From: Blautia sp.
GTDB taxonomy: Bacteria; Bacillota; Clostridia; Lachnospirales; Lachnospiraceae
Direction of reading: 5' to 3'
DNA: 42,198 nt
NCBI GenBank assembly: GCA_023667395.1
Contig: JAMPAC010000001.1
Span: forward strand, 38,615-80,812
Shown here piece after piece: positions 1 to 8,469 of this stretch. Made by a program: the position numbers and the translations under genes. Position 1 is the stretch's first letter. The number at the start of each line of letters is the position of its first letter. The notes beneath the pieces are model-generated. The model saw only the letters and a program-made list of their open reading frames with translations, searched no databases and was not told the origin of the DNA.

Positions 1-44
1 TTCTAATCACTTATCATAGGAGATCTTAATTTACAGAAATTATT

Positions 45-767
45 TCACACACTCTCATATTTCAAATGAGCCTGATGTTCCATCCTGATTACTATTTCAG
101 AAAAAATGTGAAAAAGCGCTTCATAGCCGCTTGCCATTTCATCCAAACCAAATGCGTCCCTATCCGGTAATTTGATCTTAAAACACATATTTTCCAACGA
201 TAGAATAAGTTTCAATTGCTTATTTTCAAATAATTCTCCCAAAACGTTTTCCAGCCAGTTAAACCACCTTTCAATATCCTCAACCGTTTCTTTTTCCTCT
301 TTTTCTCTTGCAATCAGTTTTTCAAAATATAAGTATATTAATAACTGGCCAAATGAACGATTCATTTTTTCTGTGGGGCGTTTTATCTCGCTTATATCTA
401 CAACTTCAACTGCCATCGATTTGTTTATTTCAAATTTTCTATCCGAAGGAAAGTATATCTGCATGAACTCCCCCCGTTTATAAGATTTATACATTTCTTT
501 TCCATCAATATCATTTGGCAAACTGCTTTTTATTTTTATTTCATCTGAAGAAATACCAAAATCAAACTGCTCCCAAGTTGAACCGCCAAATTCCCAACCA
601 TGAATCCCTACCGATCTGCTGATTGCATTAAGCACTGTTGTTTTCCCACACCCATTAACTCCTGTAAGTATTAAATGCTTCATCTCATTCTGTGACAATT
701 TGATTTCAATATTCCTCAAATGCCTGATTTGCAAAATATCTATTTCCGTAAAAAATATCCGCTCCAT
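45..767 (-). CDS. AAA/ABC-type ATPase fragment next to type I R-M
   Basis: 240 residues. The N-terminal half of an SMC-like AAA ATPase is visible: beta strands followed by a Walker A motif GVNGCGKTT (residues 36-44), and near the C-terminus an ABC-signature-like stretch DEMASGYEALF. The protein stops about 20 residues after that stretch, so the Walker B (LIDE-type) and H-loop segments that family members of roughly 400 or more residues carry are absent. The 44 bases left in the window after the stop do not encode a recognisable Walker B in any frame. It lies 46 bp behind hsdS on the same strand with a GAGGTCAGG ribosome site, so it is probably the last gene of the R-M operon. ATPases beside type I systems often act in phage defence; that role is inference, and as it stands the protein should not hydrolyse ATP. 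Confidence 0.7.
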   Translation of the reverse strand: MERIFFTEIDILQIRHLRNIEIKLSQNEMKHLILTGVNGCGKTTVLNAISRSVGIHGWEFGGSTWEQFDFGISSDEIKIKSSLPNDIDGKEMYKSYKRGEFMQIYFPSDRKFEINKSMAVEVVDISEIKRPTEKMNRSFGQLLIYLYFEKLIAREKEEKETVEDIERWFNWLENVLGELFENKQLKLILSLENMCFKIKLPDRDAFGLDEMASGYEALFHIFSEIVIRMEHQAHLKYESV

Positions 768-813
768 CCTGACCTCTTTTCTTTATTTCAAATCTCATAT
801 GGCAGTTTTCATT

Positions 814-2082
814 TCAATCTTTAAAGCCAACTTGTCCATTCATTAACAACGGCAACAAAAAATCACGCAATGATACAAGTTCTCTATTTTCTGCAATTCT
901 GCTTTTCATTGCCATCCATATACTATCTATCTTTTCGTTAAATGCCAAAATATATTTCTCTGTAGGTATAACAAACCTTATACTTCTTAAAGTGCTTTGA
1001 TTGACATTCTGCATGATCGTTCCCCCAGATGTTGTTGCTGTCGTATTCTCATAATCTTTTAATTTATATGCTAAGTATTTGCGGTACTGATCAGATTTTA
1101 GACTTAAACAAATAATAAAGCCACAATAAATTATATCTTCAATATCATCTTCCAAAATTCTAATTGCTCCGGGTATTCCACTTCTGGCAATAAGTATATC
1201 ATTTCGTTGTATTAGATAATTCTTCGCTACTTTGGCATTCAAATAGATGTCATCCATATCCGCTCTCTCTAATAACAATGATGTATTAGACATATTTCGT
1301 ACATTAACTATTTTATACTTTTTATTTCCAACCTCATCCTTACTATAATTTATTCCATTGCTTAATGTTCCAAAATCTTCCAATCCCCTAACTTCCCATC
1401 CTACTGGAACCTTTTTCTGCAGTTCTTCATTCCATACCATCCTTCCACCAGAAGACCTATACGGTTTTCCTTCTTCATCAGGAAACTCATATTGCAGAAA
1501 CCAATAACTATAAATTGTTTTGGCCATTGATTCCAATTCCATAGCGATTTTATTATTATTCCTTATCCTACACTCTATCGCATAAAATAAGTCTCCAATT
1601 TTTACTTGGGTATCATAATCCGGCAATTGCAATATTATATCCGAAAATATTTTATCATTGAAACTGGCTCTTAAAGTCATGACTGCTTTTGCATTTATAA
1701 TCTTTCTAAAAAATATACTTCTCAAATAAAACGCCATAAACTTATCATATGTTATATCCTTTTGCAATGGTCTAAGTCTTTTTGCGAACCCACTGAATGT
1801 AGCATTGGGGTAGTCTTGAACCGCCACACCACTCATTGCTAATTCATCAATCACTTCACTCGTTCTTGTCAGAAAAATATCCCCTTTTTTCACTGAATAT
1901 CTTTCCTGTTCTTCCGCAGAAGTATCCATTTTTTCCATTAACTTTTCTGGCAAAACAGGATTATTATATATATCCTTATAAGATAAAAACGGTGCCCCAT
2001 GTCCTGCCTGCGCTTTTGTTGTACTTATTCCTGAATCCATACGGTATAATTCACTAAACCTGTACTCCTTAAGTTTCCTCAT
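814..2082 (-). CDS. hsdS: Type I restriction-modification specificity subunit HsdS
   Basis: 422 residues, normal length for a two-domain HsdS. The target recognition domain TRD1 spans roughly residues 1-170. It is followed by the conserved central helical region containing YSYWFLQYEFPDEEGKPYR, then TRD2 (about 230-385, beginning VPVGWE) and the C-terminal conserved helix ending RDFLLPLLMNGQV. HsdS sets the bipartite DNA sequence that the HsdM and HsdR subunits methylate or cleave. The start ATG overlaps the end of hsdM by 14 bp and is preceded by GGGGGAG at 7-nt spacing, so the two are translationally coupled. No second hsdS fragment, recombinase or inverted TRD repeat is visible nearby, so phase variation by inversion is not supported within this window. 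Confidence 0.95.
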   Translation of the reverse strand: MRKLKEYRFSELYRMDSGISTTKAQAGHGAPFLSYKDIYNNPVLPEKLMEKMDTSAEEQERYSVKKGDIFLTRTSEVIDELAMSGVAVQDYPNATFSGFAKRLRPLQKDITYDKFMAFYLRSIFFRKIINAKAVMTLRASFNDKIFSDIILQLPDYDTQVKIGDLFYAIECRIRNNNKIAMELESMAKTIYSYWFLQYEFPDEEGKPYRSSGGRMVWNEELQKKVPVGWEVRGLEDFGTLSNGINYSKDEVGNKKYKIVNVRNMSNTSLLLERADMDDIYLNAKVAKNYLIQRNDILIARSGIPGAIRILEDDIEDIIYCGFIICLSLKSDQYRKYLAYKLKDYENTTATTSGGTIMQNVNQSTLRSIRFVIPTEKYILAFNEKIDSIWMAMKSRIAENRELVSLRDFLLPLLMNGQVGFKD

Positions 2083-3748
2083 ACTTCAACTCCCCCAACC
2101 CCTTCTCAATCTCCTCCTCCAACTCTTTCCCTTCCGCAAACAATTTCCCCAGCCTGTCCGCATACGCTTTCATCCTCTGCTCAAAGGCTTCCTGCGACAA
2201 TTCCACAAACTCAATCTTCACTTCAAAATACTGCCCTGCAGACAAAGAATAATTTTTCTCCGCAATCTGCTCATAAGTAACGGACACGCTGAAATCCTCC
2301 ACCACATCCTGCTTGATAAATGTATCCTCTATTTTCTGCACTTCCTCGGCTCGCAAAACGGTTTTCTGATTCTTTCCCTCTTTCCGCTTTTCTCCCAATT
2401 TAGACGCGTCGATCAGCATAATATTCCCATCCTTATTGGACTTGTCTATAAAGAGAACTGATACATTTGTCCCTGTATTCGCAAAAATATTAGACGGCAT
2501 GGAAATCACACCTTTCAGCCAGTGGCGGTCAACTATTGTCTGGCGCACCGTCTTTTCAATGCCGGATTGAGCCGTTATAAATCCCGTAGGGACAACAATG
2601 GCCGCTTTCCCATTCTCTTTTAAACTCCAGAGAATATGCTGGATAAAACATAAATACACGCTCATAGATTCCTTTTTCTTGTTTGGAATCTTAGGCACTC
2701 CTGCGAAAAATCTCTTGATCCCATCCCTGACCTCAGAATCCTCCCACTTCTGCTCGATCGTATTTCTGGTAGAAGAAAAGTCCATTTTAAAAGGCGGATT
2801 GGAAGTAATATAATCAAACTGCTTTACTCCCGAACCGGGATCATGGGCTATATTGTAATGGGCAGGCGTTTCCAGTGTATCGCCCTCAATAATATTATCC
2901 AGACTGTTTGTAAGTCCGTTAAGCAGCATGTTTGTCCGGAGAAATCTGGATGATTTCCCGGAGATATCCTGTGTATAGACCTGCGCCTTATCACCAAAAC
3001 TGCCTTTCCCCAAAGCATTAGCCAGATGAAGCACCAGGGAGCCGGAACCAGCCGAAGGATCGTATATATCATAAATCTTATCTTCCACTGGTGACATTTC
3101 TACCAGAATCTTTGCAATGATAGCAGATATAGCCTGCGGTGTGAAATACTCCGCATACACCCCGCTGGCAACATTATAGTCTTTGATCAGGTGTTCGAAG
3201 ATTGCGCTGTAAAAGTCAAAATTATTTTTAAACGCTTCGCCGAAGTCAAACTTATCCTGACTGATGATACCGAAAATATTTTTGGCAAAGTTGTTTCGCT
3301 TCGATGCCTCCACATTTTCCGTGACCCTGGTAAACAATGGTTTCCTTCCGCCATCCGCCGTATCGATGCCGAATTCCTCATTCTCCTGATAATTGGAAAT
3401 CCTTTCCAGCGCGTCATCAAGAAGTTTGTAGAAATCATTATTTCCAACTTTATTGATCAGACACTCTATGGTGTCTTCATATTTAAAAGCAACATCCTGC
3501 GGATAAGTGTCATAAAATCCCGCAAACATATTCTCATCCTGTAATACTTCTTCTATACTTATACCCATTTCATCCGCAAAGTCTTTCATGTTTGCCATGA
3601 ATTTATCATTTAAGAATTTATACAGGAATACGGAAGTAATCACTACTTCCTCACTGGCCTGATTAGACAATCCGTTAGTCTGACATAATCCTTTCATCTC
3701 GTCAATCATCTGTTTTATCTTGTTCTCTAAAGTATATATATCCGGCAT
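2069..3748 (-). CDS. hsdM: Type I restriction-modification DNA methyltransferase HsdM
   Basis: 559 residues, typical length. It has an N-terminal HsdM helical domain (about 1-160) and an N6-adenine methyltransferase domain. The SAM-binding motif DPSAGSGSL lies near residue 230 and the catalytic NPPF motif near residue 315. It transfers a methyl group from SAM to adenine at the site chosen by HsdS. The ATG has an upstream AGGAG at 9-nt spacing and follows the hsdR stop by 12 bp; its 3' end overlaps hsdS. The order hsdR-hsdM-hsdS on one strand indicates a single operon. No frameshift is seen. Confidence 0.97.
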   Translation of the reverse strand: MPDIYTLENKIKQMIDEMKGLCQTNGLSNQASEEVVITSVFLYKFLNDKFMANMKDFADEMGISIEEVLQDENMFAGFYDTYPQDVAFKYEDTIECLINKVGNNDFYKLLDDALERISNYQENEEFGIDTADGGRKPLFTRVTENVEASKRNNFAKNIFGIISQDKFDFGEAFKNNFDFYSAIFEHLIKDYNVASGVYAEYFTPQAISAIIAKILVEMSPVEDKIYDIYDPSAGSGSLVLHLANALGKGSFGDKAQVYTQDISGKSSRFLRTNMLLNGLTNSLDNIIEGDTLETPAHYNIAHDPGSGVKQFDYITSNPPFKMDFSSTRNTIEQKWEDSEVRDGIKRFFAGVPKIPNKKKESMSVYLCFIQHILWSLKENGKAAIVVPTGFITAQSGIEKTVRQTIVDRHWLKGVISMPSNIFANTGTNVSVLFIDKSNKDGNIMLIDASKLGEKRKEGKNQKTVLRAEEVQKIEDTFIKQDVVEDFSVSVTYEQIAEKNYSLSAGQYFEVKIEFVELSQEAFEQRMKAYADRLGKLFAEGKELEEEIEKGLGELKYEET

Positions 3749-3760
3749 TTTTCAATTCTC

Positions 3761-6700
3761 CTATTTGAATAACTGTATATTGGTATATAAATCATTAAGA
3801 AGCTGGGTGTAAAAACCTTTGATTTTTTCATATAACTTTTCTTTTAAAAGAATTTTTGTCGCTTTTACCTTTACAGAATCCGCAAAATTCTTTCTGCCCT
3901 GGATCACCACAACTTCTTTATCCAGAACATCCTCAATAGCACCATAGATAATAACCAGAGTCCTCTCGATATCCGATTTATCAGCCGGGTATATCTCTAT
4001 GGCATCCTGATAGGTTTTCACAAAAGCATAATTACCTCCGTAAAGCGTGGACAACCTTTCGTTCTCATAATTTATGTTTCTTGCCCGTTCAAGGGCTTCT
4101 AATAGTTCATCCGTTATAGAGTCCAGATCGTTCAGATCGGAAATGGATAAATCATTAAATATTTTTTGCAGAAGTTCATCCAGCTTCCTGATTTTGACAT
4201 CACCTTTATTCTTATTTGTCTTAATCTCATCCTGGATATCCCTGACAACCTTTGAAAATCTTTGGAATGCGGGATTGTCCTGCGTAATCTGCCCCAAATC
4301 CATAATAATAACTTTCACTTTAATGAATTCATACAGGATTTCCACGACTTCATCATTGGAAATAACATCCATCATATCTACCGTGTTCTGGGAAAGATTG
4401 ATAAAATCAATTCTGTCCTGGGTTGCTTTCAAAAGTTTCTTATTCCTGTCTGAATCGATCTGCGCCGCATAATCCATTGCCCTTGACAGGATAAATTCTG
4501 TCTGACATTCTTTAATTCCATTCAAAAGCCTACGGATTTTAAGTAATGTTTCCTTATTGTAAAAAGTCAGCTGCTTTGAAAACCTTTCCAGATTGTCTAC
4601 AGCAATAATATCCTCCAGTTCCTCCAGATACTTATGATATTTCCGGTTAATGTCTTCTTTATCAATAACTAACCCTGAAAGCGAGCCTTCGTTTTCACCG
4701 TTTTCATTGAGATCCGCTTCCAGTTCCTTTATGTACGCCTCAATGGTCTTATCATACTCCTGCTCTATATCCACGAAATCAACAATATATCCATACTTGT
4801 AGACCTTTCCGCTTGGAGCTTTATACGGTCTGTTCACTCTGGAAATTGTCTGCAGGAGCGATTGCGCGTGTGGTCCCCTTAAAAGATACATCTTCTTAAG
4901 GCGCTTTACATCATAGCCCGTGGCAAGCATAAAATTCACGATCAAAATATCAGGAGAAAGTGTTTCCCTGAAATCAAGCTGATTATTTTTATTGATCTGT
5001 TTCTGCTTTGGATCATTCACATCAGTGATCACAAGTCCTGCATTGAGTTTTGAGTTCTGTTTGAACCATTCATACACTTTTTTTGCCTGCGGATTAGTTC
5101 GGCATACGATCATTCCCCCAATAGATGTATCTGAATTCTGTAACCTGAAGTTCACGAAATCTTTCTCGATAAAAGCGCCAAGTGCATCTACATAGGCGTC
5201 CGATTCATAAACGTCCCTGTCTTCAAGCTGACTGTCCTCTATCTCCAAATTCTTCTTGATTTCTGATCTTGCCACAGTATCGATGTTTTCCTTTTTGATT
5301 CTGAGGGTATATCCATCGGCTATTGATTTATCATAAAAATATTTATGGATGTAATCCCCAAATTTCAAATTGGAGCGTTCTTTCTTTGACAGCAGCGGTG
5401 TGCCTGTAAGCGCTATATATACAGCATCCATGTCACAGGTCATAAGATTCTTGAAAAATTCTCCCGTAGAAGAATAACTTCTATGTGCCTCATCCACAAA
5501 GAAAATGCGTTGTACCTTTGCATTGTAATCATTTCTGGCTTCTGGCATCTTACCTTCAAATTTCTGAATATTTACCACGCAAATTTCACCGATTGCCTTA
5601 CTGCCAACATCCGTTGAAAGCGTTTTATTCAGTTCCTTTGTAAATCCCGCTTTATCATCACAATTCACCGTCCTTAGACCCCTGTTTGTAAATTCCATGC
5701 TTGCCTGTGTCAATAAATCAAGCCTGTCCACTACAAAGAAGAATCTGGTGCTGATATCTTTTCCAGCGTAGTAATCTCTGATCACACGATTAGAAAATGC
5801 CGCTATCGCTGTTTTCCCAGAACCCTGTGTATGCCAGATAATTCCGCCTTTACCACCAGAATCCAGCCTTTCGATAATTTTTCTGGTAGCAAAGAATTGT
5901 GGATACCGCATAATATGTTTCTCTGGAATCTGACCATTGATAAACATGATTCCATATTGCAGAAAATACAGAAACCTTTCTTTGTCAAACATTGAAGTCA
6001 CAAAACGATTGCAGGGTGTTGTAAATTTCAAATTTTCAGAGAACTCCGGTGTATCTGTCTCCGCCGGATTATAGCCGCAATCTTTCATCACGAATTTGAC
6101 CATTTCAAGATCAATTTCTTTGTAAGGGTAGTCTTCATGATATTGCTCGCCATCTTCCCTGAAAAACGAAAAGCTGGTATTATTTCCATTGGGAGTAGTG
6201 TAAAACGAACCGGCTTTTACATCTTCCGCATCATCGTCATCTTCATACTCCATGTTATTGGAAAAAGAGACAAGCTGAATCAGATTGAAGAATTTCTTAT
6301 AGTCAGGATTCTGCAATCTTCTGTTTATCATTCTGTCAAATTCTTTCTGTATACCACCATCATTGTTAGGTTTCTTCACTTCCAGAAAAGCAAGCGGCAT
6401 ACCATTCACCAGAATATTTATGTCAGGTCTGAAAGAGCCCTCCTCCGTTCCTTCTATTATGCTAAAAGGCAATTCATCTACTACAGCAAAATCATTTTTC
6501 GCAATGTTTTCAAAGTCAATCAGCTTCACCCTGTCTTGCGGATCAACAAGCCAGTTATAGAATTCTTTTCCCAGATCATTATTTTTGAGCGCATTATAAA
6601 TGTCAGTAATAATAGCCTTAATTTCATCATATGTAAATTTTCTGCCATTGACAGTTTCAATGGCAGACTTAAATCTATTGACAAAAATCTTCGTACTAAA

Positions 6701-6808
6701 GTCTATGTCAATATCATCCGCTCTCAATGACTGATAATCATATCCCAACCTTAAAAACTGAATGGTGGCCGGAATCTTCACTCTGGTATCCTCGTTAAAT
6801 GCTGGCAT
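3761..6808 (-). CDS. hsdR: Type I restriction endonuclease subunit HsdR
   Basis: 1015 residues from the chosen start. An N-terminal PD-(D/E)XK nuclease has PDINILVNGMPLAFLEVKK (D..ExK). It is followed by a superfamily 2 helicase/translocase motor: Walker A HTQGSGKTAIA, DEAH box VDEAHRSY, motif III ALTGTPL, and a second RecA lobe with the SRVNRPYK motif. A long helical C-terminus binds HsdM. It translocates and cuts unmethylated DNA. An upstream in-frame ATG at 6868 exists, but the ATG at 6808 has a clear GGAGG at 6-nt spacing and starts MPAFNEDTRV, a usual HsdR beginning, so it is preferred. It is the first gene of the operon, with a sigma-A promoter just upstream. Confidence 0.96.
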   Translation of the reverse strand: MPAFNEDTRVKIPATIQFLRLGYDYQSLRADDIDIDFSTKIFVNRFKSAIETVNGRKFTYDEIKAIITDIYNALKNNDLGKEFYNWLVDPQDRVKLIDFENIAKNDFAVVDELPFSIIEGTEEGSFRPDINILVNGMPLAFLEVKKPNNDGGIQKEFDRMINRRLQNPDYKKFFNLIQLVSFSNNMEYEDDDDAEDVKAGSFYTTPNGNNTSFSFFREDGEQYHEDYPYKEIDLEMVKFVMKDCGYNPAETDTPEFSENLKFTTPCNRFVTSMFDKERFLYFLQYGIMFINGQIPEKHIMRYPQFFATRKIIERLDSGGKGGIIWHTQGSGKTAIAAFSNRVIRDYYAGKDISTRFFFVVDRLDLLTQASMEFTNRGLRTVNCDDKAGFTKELNKTLSTDVGSKAIGEICVVNIQKFEGKMPEARNDYNAKVQRIFFVDEAHRSYSSTGEFFKNLMTCDMDAVYIALTGTPLLSKKERSNLKFGDYIHKYFYDKSIADGYTLRIKKENIDTVARSEIKKNLEIEDSQLEDRDVYESDAYVDALGAFIEKDFVNFRLQNSDTSIGGMIVCRTNPQAKKVYEWFKQNSKLNAGLVITDVNDPKQKQINKNNQLDFRETLSPDILIVNFMLATGYDVKRLKKMYLLRGPHAQSLLQTISRVNRPYKAPSGKVYKYGYIVDFVDIEQEYDKTIEAYIKELEADLNENGENEGSLSGLVIDKEDINRKYHKYLEELEDIIAVDNLERFSKQLTFYNKETLLKIRRLLNGIKECQTEFILSRAMDYAAQIDSDRNKKLLKATQDRIDFINLSQNTVDMMDVISNDEVVEILYEFIKVKVIIMDLGQITQDNPAFQRFSKVVRDIQDEIKTNKNKGDVKIRKLDELLQKIFNDLSISDLNDLDSITDELLEALERARNINYENERLSTLYGGNYAFVKTYQDAIEIYPADKSDIERTLVIIYGAIEDVLDKEVVVIQGRKNFADSVKVKATKILLKEKLYEKIKGFYTQLLNDLYTNIQLFK

Positions 6809-6850
6809 TTTTATCCTCCAACTCGCTTCCCAAGTAATACTCCCATATCT

Positions 6851-6879
6851 ATAGTATTCCAAAATCACTCTTTAATCAA
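6851..6879 (-). promoter_or_regulatory. Sigma-A promoter for the hsd operon
   Basis: On the minus strand, TTGATT (6879-6874) and TACTAT (6856-6851) are separated by 17 bp. The predicted transcription start is about 35-40 bp before the hsdR ATG at 6808, leaving room for its GGAGG ribosome site. Assigned by consensus match only. Confidence 0.6.
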
Positions 6880-6907
6880 GTTCCCGCTGCAATTTTCCAT
6901 ATCAACG

Positions 6908-7092
6908 GTAACAATTCAGCCCAGGTGATGACTGGCAGCTCAGTGGTTTATGGCTGATGGGACGGCGGCGTCATGCAGTCCTGTAGGACATGCTGACCCT
7001 TTCCTGTAGGAGAACTTGCAGGAATCAGACGGAGATGTGCGACCCTGTCCCTTTATCTGCAAACCAACAAACCACCGGGGCTGAACTGTTAC
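6908..7092. repeat. 185-bp inverted-repeat intergenic element
   Basis: The element sits between the divergent hsdR and the Rpn-family gene. It is bounded by imperfect 15-bp inverted arms, GTAACAATTCAGCCC (6908-6922) and GGGCTGAACTGTTAC (7078-7092), with one mismatch. Inside are further self-complementary pieces: GTCCTGTAGGAC, TTCCTG...CAGGAA, and a second pair of arms around GTGGTTT/AAACCAC. It contains no credible coding frame. The shape is that of a miniature inverted-repeat element or a structured RNA. I cannot tell which from one copy, and no transposase or target duplication is visible. Confidence 0.55.
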
Positions 7093-7136
7093 AACAAGCT
7101 TTTATCCCGCACTGGCAATAAAAAATTATTTTATTA

Positions 7137-7165
7137 TTGACATTATTCTGAAAAGATGTTATTGT
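7137..7165 (+). promoter_or_regulatory. Sigma-A promoter upstream of the Rpn-family gene
   Basis: TTGACA (7137-7142) and TATTGT (7160-7165) are 17 bp apart. The start codon of the next gene is at 7370, implying a long 5' leader of about 195 nt. That leader contains a small CGGCG-TTT-CGCCG hairpin near 7224-7236. Confidence 0.5.
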
Positions 7166-7369
7166 TTTATTAAATTAAGTCATCTTCATTATTTTATAGA
7201 AATTTTAACGACTTAATGTCCTGCGGCGTTTCGCCGTTTATACCCTGTACCACAATTCACAAACTGCATTTTACTTCCCTAGGGTTTTGCGTACTTTTGC
7301 GCATATTGCAAAAATTTGCAATTCCAATGAAGTTAAAATGTCACACCACACATGCAAAGGAGAATGCGT

Positions 7370-8407
7370 ATGAACAGCAAGAACACCAACCATGTATCCA
7401 TCAATCCCATTTCCAACCCCATGGGGCCTGACACATCCCCTGCAACCACCCCTGGCACAGGCCTGGATTCCGCCACCGGCCCTGTCTCCATCCCCATGTA
7501 CAATGATTACCTGTTCCGTGCCCTGCTGCAGCGGAACAACCGCGTCCTGAAAGGGCTGATCTGCTCCCTGCTGCATCTGGACAGCGAACAGGTCCGCACC
7601 GTGTCCATCAGGAATCCCATCGAACTGGGCGATACCATTGACAGCAGGGACTTTTTCCTTGATGTCAAGGTACTGATGAACGACCAGACCTATATCAATC
7701 TGGAAATGCAGGTCATCAATGAGCACAACTGGACAGACCGCTCCCTGAGTTACCTCTGCCGTTCCTTTGACCACCTGGAACATGGCCAGGACTACCGCTA
7801 TGCGAAGCCGACCATCCAGATCGGACTGTTAAATTTTACCCTGTTCCCGGAAAACCCGGAGTTTTATGCCACTTATCAATTCCTCAACGTAAAAAATCAT
7901 ATGCCGTATAGTGACAAACTGCGCCTCTCTGTGTTAGACTTAACTCGTATCGACCTAGCCACCGGGGAAGACAAGTCATACCATATCGACTATTGGGCTT
8001 CCCTGTTTAAGTCCACCACATGGGAGGAAATCAAAATGCTTGCACAGAAAGATGATTTGATCAATGATGCATCCAACACCATCTACCAGCTGACCCAGGA
8101 GGAGAAAATACGATTGCAGTGTGAAGCCCGCGAGGATTACTACCGCCGGCAAAACTATGTGGAAGAAGAGTTTGCCAGGAAAGAAGCCGCCCTTGCCGAT
8201 AAGGATGCTGAACTTGCTAAAAAGGACGCTGAAATTGCTGATAAGAACGCTGAAATTGCTGATAGGAACGCTGAAATTGCTGATAAGGACGCTGAAATTG
8301 CTGATAAGAACGCTGAAATTGCTGATAGGAACGCTGAAATTGCTGATAAGGACGCTGAAATTGCACGCCTAAAAAGGCTTCTGTCAAAAAAAGAAAACGT
8401 AAAATAA
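7370..8407 (+). CDS. Rpn-family PD-(D/E)XK nuclease / putative transposase
   Basis: 345 residues. It resembles the PD-(D/E)XK nuclease family 'transposase' proteins (Rpn/YhgA-like, PDDEXK_2). After a Pro/Thr/Ser-rich leader comes YNDYLFRALLQRNNRVLKGLI, then the nuclease core with LDVKVLMNDQTYINLEMQV, which supplies the D...ExQ catalytic pattern. Known relatives are Mg-dependent DNases that promote recA-independent recombination; many are degenerate. The C-terminus (about residues 275-330) is eight 7-residue repeats of the type IADKDAE, predicted to form a charged coiled coil, followed by a basic RLKRLLSKK tail. The start at 7370 is chosen for its AAAGGAG site at 7-nt spacing rather than the ATG at 7352. 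It is a single gene with its own promoter. Confidence 0.85.
   Translation: MNSKNTNHVSINPISNPMGPDTSPATTPGTGLDSATGPVSIPMYNDYLFRALLQRNNRVLKGLICSLLHLDSEQVRTVSIRNPIELGDTIDSRDFFLDVKVLMNDQTYINLEMQVINEHNWTDRSLSYLCRSFDHLEHGQDYRYAKPTIQIGLLNFTLFPENPEFYATYQFLNVKNHMPYSDKLRLSVLDLTRIDLATGEDKSYHIDYWASLFKSTTWEEIKMLAQKDDLINDASNTIYQLTQEEKIRLQCEAREDYYRRQNYVEEEFARKEAALADKDAELAKKDAEIADKNAEIADRNAEIADKDAEIADKNAEIADRNAEIADKDAEIARLKRLLSKKENVK
8192..8359 (+). repeat. Eight 21-bp in-frame tandem repeats in the Rpn gene
   Basis: Eight consecutive 21-bp units encode heptads (LADKDAE, LAKKDAE, then IADKNAE, IADRNAE, IADKDAE twice over). The last six units form two identical 63-bp copies (8234-8296 and 8297-8359), so copying was recent and preserves the frame. 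Slippage or recombination would change tail length in whole heptads without breaking the frame. Confidence 0.95.
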
Positions 8408-8442
8408 AGAACTCCTCACTTGTCCTAATGACCAGCAGATGA

Positions 8443-8468
8443 ACGGCGCGCGGTTATCCGCACGCCGT
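8443..8468. terminator. GC-rich hairpin between convergent genes
   Basis: A stem formed by ACGGCG(CG)CGG and CCG(CA)CGCCGT around a TTAT loop lies between the Rpn stop (8407) and the condensation-gene stop (8470). The run of T is weak on both strands, so it is a plausible but not textbook bidirectional terminator. Confidence 0.45.
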
Positions 8469-8469
8469 C

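Noticed and set aside
814-2082. Phase-variable hsdS inversion system
   Set aside because: No second hsdS fragment, inverted TRD repeats or recombinase gene is present in the window.
6137-6730. 197-codon frame antisense to hsdR
   Set aside because: Lies in the hsdR nuclease region, which has clear motifs; the antisense protein has no recognisable features.
7271-7783. 170-codon frame antisense to the start of the Rpn gene
   Set aside because: No ribosome site or motif, and it crosses the Rpn promoter-to-gene leader; the sense gene is well supported.
8121-8372. Leu-rich 83-codon frame (LIRTLKLLIGTLKLL repeats)
   Set aside because: A shifted-frame reading of the 21-bp repeats that encode the heptads of the Rpn protein; no ribosome site.
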